DNA of 35,481 nt, taken from the NCBI GenBank assembly GCA_910584395.1, contig CAJUAS010000018.1, forward strand, positions 1 to 35,481, in the 5' to 3' direction. Shown here in pieces: positions 11,701 through 17,222 of this stretch. This DNA is from an uncultured Oscillospiraceae bacterium. Lineage in GTDB: Bacteria; Bacillota; Clostridia; Oscillospirales; Oscillospiraceae. Position numbers and translations under genes: made by a program. The notes beneath the pieces are model-generated. The model searched no databases and was not told where the DNA came from. It worked only from the letters and a program-made list of their open reading frames with translations. The stretch's first letter is position 1. Every line of letters begins with the position of its first letter.

Positions 11701-11785
11701 CCCGCTGAGCACCGCCACCCGCGGCGAGGTTGCTGCCATTCTCATGCGCTTCTGCAACAGCATGGAGAAAAAGACGGACGGCTAA
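2702..11785 (+). CDS. Giant S-layer-anchored sialidase with tandem SGNH/GDSL esterase repeats
   Basis: 3027 residues. A Sec signal peptide is followed by a cut after ALA29. Two long repeats follow (about 304-1075 and 1079-1863). Each holds a trefoil-like domain with RWMHV or HWMHV, a degenerate SGNH unit (GGED at 455, GGAD at 1244 in place of GDS), an Fn3-like strand region, an SGNH hydrolase with GDSIT (S768, S1567) and LGTND (838, 1635), and an Ig-like domain. A third trefoil-like domain leads into a GH33-type sialidase (about 2190-2680) with FRIP (R2214) and Asp boxes at 2251, 2494 and 2543. An Ig-like domain, a Gly/Ser linker and three SLH domains (2843-3027) end the protein. SGNH esterases commonly remove O-acetyl groups and GH33 enzymes release sialic acid. 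Acting together on O-acetylated mucin sialoglycans outside the cell is my inference. Start ATG 2702 has AAGGAG nine bases upstream. Confidence 0.92.
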   Translation: MKSKRINRLLATILAMVMVLGMLPAGALAARVDDEPMAAIPAGEEAVQAAAPKTDAPLGSADAVELLADETAAYEIPGYTLVDAAANALPTGEDNPYLMVAWYGSEPYALYLKEGAASLSDTPGNAFAAGKNKDLTATLTIGTDQVTAAYAKDSSAVAMEDLHVFFAPAATAGQYTIRSATGYDLNLSNTNFATAANASSVGQTFAATKLTSATTDAAGAALSGGYLLKSTANAKCLSVLYPSANTLNSFCLNWCGVGGSGSVNETTGVKTLANNCVFYSRIHLYTKNPEPGETIEHHQPTEGMVQYYLKKESGWVGSTTASDVKLATNNGAVQCSAEDIVSGIYGIWSLTHWMHVSDNAVNYCTVWGDHNDQHSFRFAYDATAKGYTIQSQSTGKYLRAERGALSMGDTGTIFYIDKVAGRDFYNIWWESEIRPGEAISGMFDTAADNTWVFTGGEDVASGWAQTGGKRSFMGHFEEYVRWTYAQSGNRDSTTLERYTVNTAYAGLTLTNIVGDWNKYVADYNPRAVVYMVGAEDKDDANFSEHLTAFINNAIALRGGDGFAVIMKSYDSSLSALNTAVDTVLEGLKSDSDKYNRVVVANTALTDAQLTDDGHPNAAGHLELSKQLVTAACPNSNTGGNFPTRSGGAGIKNLQEVAAPATYDTAKVPTVNVTGGTMTITLNGVDAFRYELRLDNGVTIYGTGANGSATVTDVPENVGYTLVTRSADGATQYKTLTTPEATLSTLQQELAAKVNDKTTPLTWLFMGDSITHACHHLSGYDSVAQLTEDFLGTIGRDKDVVINTAVSSATTTSTLENIQYRLNQFPAPDVASIMLGTNDGVISTTYTDNLNAIIAAIRAKNPNAIIILRSPTGFWTNGHASVEPHCEAMKEVAAEKDCIYVDQYTETQGMLDTYSSWIRNNNANFPFQVYYGNDLHPGAKAQLDMAKMFFKETGLWDEDNPISNLDYALTTAEDSVISVGGALEHTAGTLTLNVDALGGSLGETTLTATNAAGQSWSVTAKAGTNPALTLPDDTYTVTASGIKTNAAKTVTFASAEVEVGENAPPIEIETGGYPEPNAGKVQNYLDFGATWVSVTAPAALELHGVSGSTFTKDTDGIDSGVYGILDSTPGDGGAARWMHVSGNVTNQCSGEPNTHVAAHSFTFTYNAEKKAYTIQSVSTGKYLTQTRSGSQFAVNDTPTWFYVSPANPENNDGTYYIWWETEPQLGGAIGEMFNAEPGNTWVFTGGADVAGQFDQTRGRRSFAGQAEEYFRWHFNLRVGTGENDVGGFSPSRQRYVINTAYAGLTLNAIVSEDGWQERVTDFAPRAVTYMVGKEDLEHEASFETDLAAFIDKATALRDGRGFAVIMKSYDSDLSALNAKVDSVVAGYRTAAAGKYSRIVVVDAPTLTAAQMTADGHPNADGHIELGRNLAVAVCGSANNFPSNAQNRYTEAAMPAFDKTVTPTVAFGDGVMTISGLSGAFKYEVKLANGVSVSGTGSNGTATVTDLPDGTAYSLITRTTDDATQYATVYGTVNGGLGKPALNSEQQKIADLLAAHPSDSLTWLFVGDSITHGILVSGYDSAPQLMEEYLDTIGREKDVVVNAGVSSATTDSTLNAQAYRLDPFTADVAIIMLGTNDCSTNLTGDQRISKEKYKENLGRIVTAIRAKNENAIIVLRTPTGFWDDKHPQMSEYVAQMKAFADEQGLILVDQMTATQGAINNYPWCKSGAQFYGDNLHPGVVGQLKIFQMLIREMGLWNDDNEICNLDYLWTGMTTENSAADISGAVHTNGSTLSLNVSALDANLGRTILTATNAAGQSWSVLAEAGETPMLTLPDGTYTVTATGVMKNTAKTVTFAAAEVTLPVSTDPVEPTLPEEMMWAYVSFTSGTPSGNVGWGTSAEPYSITLYKESAVNTDGEKVTEMANGVYKLWSGNRWMHVDNTDNKDKTNQCTGNDNAHGFRFTSTGDGYYTIKSVASTGQDRYLNIGDVGSYNQLPCTATPTKFVVEKVDGEGMFVIKTAVYPPFNFKVPVTSGINQTMTYQQVTQRDAVKGDGTMYAVVAPNVNGGTRAMWATDERTDHYMAVLNEDETRVTLDGDVDRQLWGLRPVSGGYKLISYKNNKYVTATATGNQLVLNDEGSVFTVETGAESGTFYLKSGAQYLKWDNGWKLVSDPFALKLYTPVLETLDLTGREEAQLLFSGTGSDQPCKPGLGGSNQFRIPALITLSNGWLVAAADVRWSHGVDNPSNLETIVSVSKDNGQTWDWEFVNYFGDYANTVSDRLSTAFIDPALIQDPATGKVWMLVDVTSADGKGTSGSTGFDSQDRLLVAHVPAYVDQRAPGDAGLYTYYVSKEGTEFTVNGAAVTLYPIESSTGATDCNGLYVDAFYNIYHVNGDTVEREMVLQHGSDKIVQDNLFFRQSEWRVFPTCYLMFRSAEVNEAAGALEWSDPIFTNLRGTTPGAGAAFFGAGPGRGFIADDGRILFTAYDNVGGEHASSIYSDDHGVTWHRGGRAQNTVGNKTSESQIIRLPDGSLRMYSRNVNSRYVSYSDSTDGGETWGVTKLDEGWGYCSNCMISVINVEGTLTAPDGTVYDNIIAASYPEGNGQYTNAYAHRNTGVVRFGSVGTDADHTVTWLGEVNKLLGTANFVYSCLTQIQVDGKASDRFGWLYEPYAIRGHGINDVTYKELTVAEVLGEGWTLTVEEPEEPEEHGDLSRAAVTVSPTSVISGGTLTVTVSGVPEDVTDVTLTKDGDHVALTKGRNGTYIGTETAPVGSGERTIVFILSAANCDAKRIDVTITLMENSTGGNTGGSGSSGNTGSSGGSGSNQPTTPPEEELDDPEVPLASLPKLFEDVKGDDWFYDAAKFVVEQGLMMGVSETSFEPHMNTTRGMIVTILYRMEQEPEVAPAKFVDVASGSWYSGGAAWGEQTGIAKGMADGNFRATDDVTREQLAVFLFRFAELRGYDISARGDLTVFHDGGTVSDWAEDAMRWAVATGLINGKGADGLDPLSTATRGEVAAILMRFCNSMEKKTDG

Positions 11786-11807
11786 CCGTAAAGAACGCGA
11801 CAAAGAA

Positions 11808-11840
11808 GGGGTACGGGCCAACGGCCCGTACCCCTTTTCT
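11808..11840. terminator. Bidirectional terminator between convergent genes
   Basis: GGGGTACGGGCC (11808-11819) and GGCCCGTACCCC (11823-11834) form a perfect 12-bp stem with loop AAC. TTTTCT follows on the plus strand and a T-rich run follows on the minus strand. It lies between the convergent ends of the sialidase gene and the symporter gene. Confidence 0.9.
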
Positions 11841-11854
11841 TGTGTTTTGGGAGC

Positions 11855-13231
11855 TTACAGGGAGATCCAGCCAAGGACGTTGGCGAGGGAGCTGAACAGG
11901 ATGATGGCCAGACAAACGGGCGCAAGGTACTTGAGGAAGAAGCAGTACAGCCGCTTTCTGCGGAATCGGGAGGACAGCTCGATCTCCTCTGCGATCCGCT
12001 GAAAGCCCACCACCCGGACAATGAGGAAGCAGGTGGCCAGCGCGCCGAAGGGCATCATCAGGGAGTTGGTAATGAAGTCGAAGAAGTCCAGAAACTGCAT
12101 CCCCAACAGGCGGACGTGCCCCCAAACGCCAAAGCCCAGCGCGGAGGCCGTGCCGAGGACAAGGGTAATGCCCCCCATAAGCAGGCAGGACTGGAGGCGG
12201 CTCAGGTGAAGCTCGTCCCCCATGGTGGAGACGCTGGTCTCCACCAAGGAAATGGTGCTGGTCAGGGCGGCAAAGAAAAACATCAGGAAAAAGGTGATGC
12301 CCACCACCGGGCCAAGCCCCATGCTGGCAAAGATCTTGGGGAGGGTGATGAAGGTGAGGGCAGGGCCGGCCTGAAGGGTCGCCATGTCGCCGCCGGAGAA
12401 CACAAAGACGGCGGGAATGATCATCAGCCCGGCCAGCAGGGCGATGGCGGTGTCAAACAGCTCCACCTGAACGGTGCTTTTCTCCAAGTCCACGTCTTTG
12501 CTGATGTAAGAACCGTAGGTATACAGGATACCCATGGCGATGGACAGGGAGTAAAAGAGCTGCCCCATGGCGGCGATCACCGTCATAAAGGAGAAGTCCT
12601 CCCACTTGGGGATCAGGAAGTATTTGACTCCCTCCCAAGCCCCGGGACGGGTGACGGAATAGACCGCCACCGCCACCGCCAGCAGGATCAGGGCGGGCAT
12701 CACCACCTTGGACACCCGCTCCACCCCTTGCTTTACCCCGGCCAAAATGACCACAAAGGTCAACAGGGCAAAGAGAATGAACCACAGCTCCACCTGACCG
12801 GAGGCGGCGGTGAAGTCGGAAAAATATCCGTCCCCGGCCAGCGGGGCGGCGTTGCCCCGCAAATACTCAAAGAGGTATTTCAGCACCCAGCCGCCGATGA
12901 CGCAGTAGTAGGGCGCAATGATCAGGGGAACGATGGCGTTGACCCAGCCGCCGATGTGGAAGGGCAGGGTCTTGCCAAAGGCGTGGAACGCGCCCACAGG
13001 GCTTTTTTTGGTCATGCGGCCCAGCGCGGTCTCCGACATGATCAGCGCATAGCCAAAGGTGAGCATCAGGATCAGGTAGGTCAGCAGGAACATCCCGCCG
13101 CCGTATTTTGCGGCGAGATAGGGGAAGCGCCAGATGTTCCCCAAGCCCACGGCGGAGCCGGCTACGGCCAGCACATAGCCGATGCGGCCGGAAAAACGGG
13201 CGCGTGAGCCGGGGGTGGCTTTGTTTTTCAT
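11855..13231 (-). CDS. Sodium-dependent symporter, NSS/SNF family
   Basis: 458 residues. The N-terminus has the NSS signature: FSGRIGYVLAVAGSAVGLGN followed by IWRFPYLAAKYGGG, the unwound TM1 segment that binds sodium and substrate in LeuT-type transporters. About eleven to twelve hydrophobic segments follow. Bacterial members import amino acids or related amines with sodium; the substrate here is not readable. I chose the ATG at 13231 rather than an ATG 60 nt upstream, because GGAGGG (13238-13243) lies six bases ahead and the predicted transcription start falls downstream of the longer start. The gene is monocistronic, between its own promoter and a shared terminator. Confidence 0.93.
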   Translation of the reverse strand: MKNKATPGSRARFSGRIGYVLAVAGSAVGLGNIWRFPYLAAKYGGGMFLLTYLILMLTFGYALIMSETALGRMTKKSPVGAFHAFGKTLPFHIGGWVNAIVPLIIAPYYCVIGGWVLKYLFEYLRGNAAPLAGDGYFSDFTAASGQVELWFILFALLTFVVILAGVKQGVERVSKVVMPALILLAVAVAVYSVTRPGAWEGVKYFLIPKWEDFSFMTVIAAMGQLFYSLSIAMGILYTYGSYISKDVDLEKSTVQVELFDTAIALLAGLMIIPAVFVFSGGDMATLQAGPALTFITLPKIFASMGLGPVVGITFFLMFFFAALTSTISLVETSVSTMGDELHLSRLQSCLLMGGITLVLGTASALGFGVWGHVRLLGMQFLDFFDFITNSLMMPFGALATCFLIVRVVGFQRIAEEIELSSRFRRKRLYCFFLKYLAPVCLAIILFSSLANVLGWISL

Positions 13232-13262
13232 TTGATACCCTCCGTATCTGCATAGTTTCTCC

Positions 13263-13291
13263 ATCATATCATTGTTTTGACATTTATTCAA
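13263..13291 (-). promoter_or_regulatory. Promoter for the NSS symporter gene
   Basis: Read on the minus strand, TTGAAT (13286-13291) and TATGAT (13263-13268) are 17 bp apart. The leader is only about 25 nt, which supports the start codon at 13231. Confidence 0.8.
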
Positions 13292-13302
13292 GGGCAGATA
13301 CC

Positions 13303-13333
13303 AAAAGGGGGGACGCGCCGGCGGCGCGTCCCC
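13303..13333 (-). terminator. Terminator of the amino-acid ABC operon
   Basis: An 11-bp GC-rich stem (13309-13319 with 13323-13333, three-base loop) is followed on the minus strand by CCTTTTGG. It lies just past the stop of the ABC ATPase gene and directly upstream of the symporter promoter. The T tract is short. Confidence 0.7.
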
Positions 13334-13356
13334 TGTTGATGGGATGAGAAATCGGT

Positions 13357-14142
13357 TCAGTTTGCCCCGTACCGGGCCAGAAATTGGCGGGTGCGCTCCT
13401 CACGGGGGTGGTCGATGACCTCTTTGGCGTCCCCCTGCTCCACAATGACCCCGCCGTCCATAAAGATGACCTGATCGGCCACGTCGTGGGCAAAGGCCAT
13501 CTCGTGGGTGACGATGACCATGGTGGTGTTGCGCTGGGCCAGATTGCGGATGACCTTCAACACCTCCCCGGTCAGCTCCGGGTCGAGGGCGGAGGTAGGC
13601 TCGTCAAAGCAGAGAATGTCGGGACTTAAAGCCAGCGCCCGGGCGATGGCCACCCGCTGCTGCTGCCCGCCGGAGAGCTGGTGGGGGTAATGCCCCGCCC
13701 GGTCGGCCAGACCCATCTGGGCCAGCAGCTCCGTGCCCTTGGCGTCGATCTCGGCAAAGAGCTGCTTTTTGCGGGCTTTGAAGTTGGGCTGTTCCTTGGC
13801 CAGCAGCTTGCTTGCCAGCGTGATGTTTTCCAGCGCGGTGTATTGGGGAAAAAGGTTGAAGTTTTGAAACACCAGCCCGAAGTGCAGCCGCTTGCGGCGC
13901 ACCTCGTCCTCCCGTTGGGTGGAGGGGTCGCCGGCGTCGAACAGCGTCTCCCCTCCCACGGCGATGCGTCCCTTGTCCGGCCGTTCCAGAAAGTTGAGAC
14001 AGCGCAGCAGGGTGGTCTTGCCGCTGCCCGAAGAGCCGATGATGGCAAGGGACTGCCCCTCCTCCAGAGAGAAGGTGATATCCTCCAGCACCCGGGTCGC
14101 GCCGAAGTGCTTTTCAATGTTTTGTACGTCTAAAATAGCCAC
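13357..14142 (-). CDS. Polar amino-acid ABC transporter ATPase
   Basis: 261 residues with all the expected ABC motifs: Walker A GSSGSGKTT, Q-loop VFQNFNLFP, signature LSGGQQQRVAIARAL, Walker B ILCFDEPTSALDP and switch His in VIVTHEM. This set is typical of the GlnQ/HisP (PAAT) class. The protein energises the permease encoded just upstream. The start is GTG at 14142, with AGGGGG about seven bases ahead. It is the last gene of a binding protein, permease, ATPase operon and is followed by a GC-rich terminator. The ligand class is polar amino acids; the exact one is unknown. Confidence 0.95.
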   Translation of the reverse strand: MAILDVQNIEKHFGATRVLEDITFSLEEGQSLAIIGSSGSGKTTLLRCLNFLERPDKGRIAVGGETLFDAGDPSTQREDEVRRKRLHFGLVFQNFNLFPQYTALENITLASKLLAKEQPNFKARKKQLFAEIDAKGTELLAQMGLADRAGHYPHQLSGGQQQRVAIARALALSPDILCFDEPTSALDPELTGEVLKVIRNLAQRNTTMVIVTHEMAFAHDVADQVIFMDGGVIVEQGDAKEVIDHPREERTRQFLARYGAN

Positions 14143-14155
14143 GTCGTCGCCCCCT

Positions 14156-14830
14156 TTACCGGAAATAGTCCAGCTTCTTCTCCAACCGGCCCAGCAGCAG
14201 GGTCACCACGCCGTTGAACACCAGATAGTAGATCCCGGTGAAGAAGAGCGGCCAGAGCAGGCCGGAATAGCCGTGGGAGGTCTTCATAAAGGCCTGCCCC
14301 GCCCAGATCACCTCTTGGAAGGAGATGATGCGGGCCAGCGAGGTGTCCTTGACCAGCGTGATGACCTCGTTGGACATGGGAGGGACGATGCGCTTGACCA
14401 TTTGCAGGAGGGTGACCTTGAAAAAGATGTCCCGCTTGGTCATGCCCAGCACCAGTCCAGCCTCCTGCTGGCCCACGGGGACGCCTTGGATGCCGCCCCG
14501 GTAGATCTCGGAGAAGTAGCAGGCGTAGTTGATGACAAAGGCGATGGCCGCGGCCAAAAACCGCCCCGCCTCCCCTGTGCCCCAAGGGGAGTACCCCATG
14601 ACCTTGCCGGGGACGTAGTAGAGGATGATGAGCTGGAGCATCAGGGGCGTGCCCCGGATGATCCAGATGACGGTGCGGGTGAGCCACCGCAGGGGGGTGA
14701 ACCGGCTCATTGAGCCAAAGGAGATGATCAGTCCCAGCGGGAGCGCGCCTAAAAGAGTGACCACAAACAGCTTTAACGTCTGTAAAAACCCCTCGTTCAG
14801 CGCGCCGATGACAACAGAAAAGACTTCCAC
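14156..14830 (-). CDS. Amino-acid ABC transporter permease (PAAT family)
   Basis: 224 residues with about five hydrophobic segments. It has the His/Glu/Gln permease pattern: the TPLMLQL segment in the N-terminal half, then the EAA loop (EAGLVLGMTKRDIFFKVTLL), which docks on the ATPase. It starts at a GTG three bases after the stop of the binding-protein gene, so translation is probably coupled. Its own ribosome site is weak. The ATPase gene follows after 13 nt. Only one permease gene is present, so a homodimeric channel is expected. Confidence 0.93.
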   Translation of the reverse strand: MEVFSVVIGALNEGFLQTLKLFVVTLLGALPLGLIISFGSMSRFTPLRWLTRTVIWIIRGTPLMLQLIILYYVPGKVMGYSPWGTGEAGRFLAAAIAFVINYACYFSEIYRGGIQGVPVGQQEAGLVLGMTKRDIFFKVTLLQMVKRIVPPMSNEVITLVKDTSLARIISFQEVIWAGQAFMKTSHGYSGLLWPLFFTGIYYLVFNGVVTLLLGRLEKKLDYFR

Positions 14831-14833
14831 GGC

Positions 14834-15634
14834 TTACTTCTGCGCGATGAGCTTGTCGCCGATGCCGTAGGTGTCGGCGATGGTCTGCATGGTGCCGTCG
14901 GCGTAGGCGGCCTGAAAGAAGGCGTTCAGCTCGGCGGCCAGATCGCTGCCCTTGCGGAAGCCCACGCCGTACTCCTCGGAGTTCAGCTCGCAGGTGTAGG
15001 TCAGATCGGCATAGCTGGTGCCCTCGCCCACGGAGGCCGCGGCCATGAGGTAGTCGATGACGGCGGCGTCAGCCGTGCCGGAGGAGACCTCCAGCAGCGC
15101 GGTGGCCTGATCCTGAACAGGGGTGTAGGACGCGCCCAGCGCCTCCACCTGCTCCATGCCCGCCGAGCCGTCCTCCACGGCGAACTGAAGGCCCTTTACG
15201 CTGTCGGCGGTCTGGTAGTCGGCGGCCTTGTCCGCCTTGACGATGACCACCTGCGCGTTGTTGAAGTAGGGGTTGGAACACTCCATGGCCGCCTTCACGT
15301 CGTCGGTGAGAGTCATGCCGTTCCACACCACGTCGATGGTTTTGCCCTCCAGCTCGGAGATCTTCTGGTTCCAGTCGATGATCTGGAACTCCGCCTTTAC
15401 GCCGAGGCTCTCGGCAAAGGCCTTGGCCAGATCGGCGTCAAAGCCGATCCAATTGCCGTCGGCGTCGGTGTAGTCCATGGGCTCAAACTCGGTGATGCCG
15501 ACCACTAACTTCCCCTGCCCCTTGACGTAGGCGAGGTCGCTGTCGGCGGCAGGCTTTTTCGGCCCGCCGGTGCAGGCGGTGAGGGCGGCCATCAGGGCCA
15601 GAGCCAGAACCAAAGCAAACAGTTTCCGTTTCAT
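14834..15634 (-). CDS. Amino-acid ABC transporter substrate-binding lipoprotein
   Basis: 266 residues. A lipoprotein signal ends in LTAC, with C21 as the lipidation site, followed by a Gly/Pro/Lys linker. The mature part is a bacterial extracellular solute-binding family 3 protein: KLVVGITEFEPMDYTDADG, then WIGFDADLAKAFAESLGV. Asp and Glu occupy spots typical of polar amino-acid binders, but the ligand is unknown. Start ATG 15634 has GGAGGA seven bases upstream. It is the first gene of the operon, as usual for a protein needed in excess. Confidence 0.95.
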   Translation of the reverse strand: MKRKLFALVLALALMAALTACTGGPKKPAADSDLAYVKGQGKLVVGITEFEPMDYTDADGNWIGFDADLAKAFAESLGVKAEFQIIDWNQKISELEGKTIDVVWNGMTLTDDVKAAMECSNPYFNNAQVVIVKADKAADYQTADSVKGLQFAVEDGSAGMEQVEALGASYTPVQDQATALLEVSSGTADAAVIDYLMAAASVGEGTSYADLTYTCELNSEEYGVGFRKGSDLAAELNAFFQAAYADGTMQTIADTYGIGDKLIAQK

Positions 15635-15676
15635 TGTTCATTCCTCCAAAGCAATGTATAAATGATGTAGTAGTGC

Positions 15677-15719
15677 GCTAACGATTTACTATGTTAGCAC
15701 ACGAAAGCGTTTTTGTAAA
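15677..15719 (-). promoter_or_regulatory. Promoter of the amino-acid ABC operon with overlapping inverted repeat
   Basis: On the minus strand, TTTACA (15714-15719) and TAACAT (15691-15696) are 17 bp apart. The inverted repeat GCTAAC (15677-15682) N10 GTTAGC (15693-15698) overlaps the -10 hexamer and runs past the start site. That is a position typical of a repressor operator; the regulator is unknown. Confidence 0.6.
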
Positions 15720-15764
15720 GATGGGAGCGAAAATTTTTTGCCGGGCGGGGAGTGGGGGCAGACA

Positions 15765-15793
15765 TTGCGTTGCTCCGGCGGGTATGGTATACT
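15765..15793 (+). promoter_or_regulatory. Promoter of the FAD dehydrogenase / S41 lipoprotein genes
   Basis: TTGCGT (15765-15770) and TATACT (15788-15793) are spaced by 17 bp. A TG one base upstream of the -10 makes it an extended -10. It is divergent from the ABC operon promoter, with about 45 bp between the two -35 elements. Confidence 0.7.
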
Positions 15794-15828
15794 TTTTGTA
15801 AAGCACCTATATTAAGGAGGACACACAC

Positions 15829-17217
15829 ATGAAAAAGCAATGGGACGTGATCATCATCGGCGCGGGGGAAGCGGGCATCTACGCCGCGTGGGAGCTGGCC
15901 GCGCTCAGACGCGACCTGTCCGTTTTGGTGTTGGATCAGGGCCGGGACATCTATCACCGCGCCTGTCCCATCGTGGCGGGGAAGGTGAAGAGCTGCGTCC
16001 AGTGCCCGGTGTGCGACACCATGTGCGGCTTCGGCGGCGCGGGGGCGTTCTCCGACGGCAAGTTCAACTTCACCACCGCTTTCGGCGGCTGGCTCACCGA
16101 CTTTTTGCCCCAAAAGGAGGTCATGGAGCTGATCGACTATGTGGACGCCATCAACGTGGCCCACGGGGCGACCACCGAGGTCTTTTCCACCAACTCCCCG
16201 GCGGCCAAGGCGCTGGAGAAGAAGGCGCTGGGCTTTGACCTGCACCTCCTGTCCGCCAAGGTGAAGCATCTGGGCACGGAGAACAACCTGAACATCCTGA
16301 AGGCCCTCTACGAGGACCTGAAGGAGCGGGTCACCTTTGCCTTTGGCGCGGCGGTGGAGACCATCGCCAAGGAAGGGGACGGCTACGCCCTCACGCTGGC
16401 GGGCGGGGAGACCGAGACCTGCCGCTATCTCATCGGTGCGCCGGGGCGCAGCGGGGCGGAGTGGTTTTCCAAGCAGTGCAAGACCTTAGGGCTGGAGCTT
16501 CTGAACAATCAGGTGGACATCGGCGTGCGGGTGGAGCTGCCTGCGGCGGTGTTCTCCCACATTACCGACGTGGTCTATGAGTCCAAGCTGGTCTACCGCA
16601 CCCAGCAGTACGGCGACAGCGTCCGCACCTTCTGTATGAATCCCTACGGCCACGTGGTCACCGAGAACGTGGAGGGGATCAACACGGTGAACGGCCACTC
16701 CTACTCCGACCCGGCCCTCCAAAGCGACAACACCAACTTTGCCCTGCTGGTATCCAACCGCTTCACCCAGCCCTTTGACGAGCCGTACCGTTACGGCAAG
16801 CACGTGGCGTCCCTCTCCAATATGCTGGCGGGGGGCGTGCTGGTGCAGCGGTTCGGCGACCTCATTAACGGCCGGCGCACCAACGAACACCGGCTGAGCA
16901 AATCCTTCACCCGGCCCACCCTCACCGCCGCCATTCCCGGCGATTTGTCTCTGGCCCTGCCCAAGCGGCAGCTGGACGACATCGTGGAGATGATCTACGC
17001 GCTGGACAAGCTCGCCCCCGGCACGGCCAATTACGACACGCTTTTGTACGGCGCGGAGGTGAAGTTCTACTCCTCCCGGCTGCAGCTCTCGGCGGAGCTG
17101 GAGACCAAGCTGCCCGGCTTTTTCGCCGTGGGCGACGGCGCGGGGGTGACCCGTGGTCTGGCGCAGGCGGGCGCGTCGGGGGTCAAGGCCGCCCGGGCCA
17201 TCGCGGGGAGGAAGTGA
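15829..17217 (+). CDS. Uncharacterised FAD-dependent dehydrogenase (COG2509 type)
   Basis: 462 residues. The N-terminal Rossmann motif IIIGAGEAGIYAAWEL (about 8-23) binds the FAD ADP moiety. It is followed by an acidic strand end (VLDQGR), the family block GFGGAGAFSDGKFN (67-80) and a C-terminal FAD contact FFAVGDGAGVTRGLAQAGASG. Four cysteines (C56, C59, C62, C66) have CxxCxxCxxxC spacing just before the GFGG block and could bind a metal or cluster, though the family's reaction is not established. Start ATG 15829 has AAGGAGG eight bases upstream. The next gene begins six bases after the stop, so the two are probably cotranscribed despite unrelated functions. Confidence 0.9.
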   Translation: MKKQWDVIIIGAGEAGIYAAWELAALRRDLSVLVLDQGRDIYHRACPIVAGKVKSCVQCPVCDTMCGFGGAGAFSDGKFNFTTAFGGWLTDFLPQKEVMELIDYVDAINVAHGATTEVFSTNSPAAKALEKKALGFDLHLLSAKVKHLGTENNLNILKALYEDLKERVTFAFGAAVETIAKEGDGYALTLAGGETETCRYLIGAPGRSGAEWFSKQCKTLGLELLNNQVDIGVRVELPAAVFSHITDVVYESKLVYRTQQYGDSVRTFCMNPYGHVVTENVEGINTVNGHSYSDPALQSDNTNFALLVSNRFTQPFDEPYRYGKHVASLSNMLAGGVLVQRFGDLINGRRTNEHRLSKSFTRPTLTAAIPGDLSLALPKRQLDDIVEMIYALDKLAPGTANYDTLLYGAEVKFYSSRLQLSAELETKLPGFFAVGDGAGVTRGLAQAGASGVKAARAIAGRK

Positions 17218-17222
17218 GCCGG

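Noticed and set aside
6815..11821. 1668-codon open frame on the minus strand
   Set aside because: Same antisense artefact, lying opposite the SGNH and sialidase domains; no ribosome site or recognisable domain.
11840..13207. 455-codon plus-strand frame opposite the symporter
   Set aside because: The minus strand encodes an unmistakable NSS transporter with promoter and ribosome site; the plus frame is low-complexity Gly/His/Gln-rich shadow.
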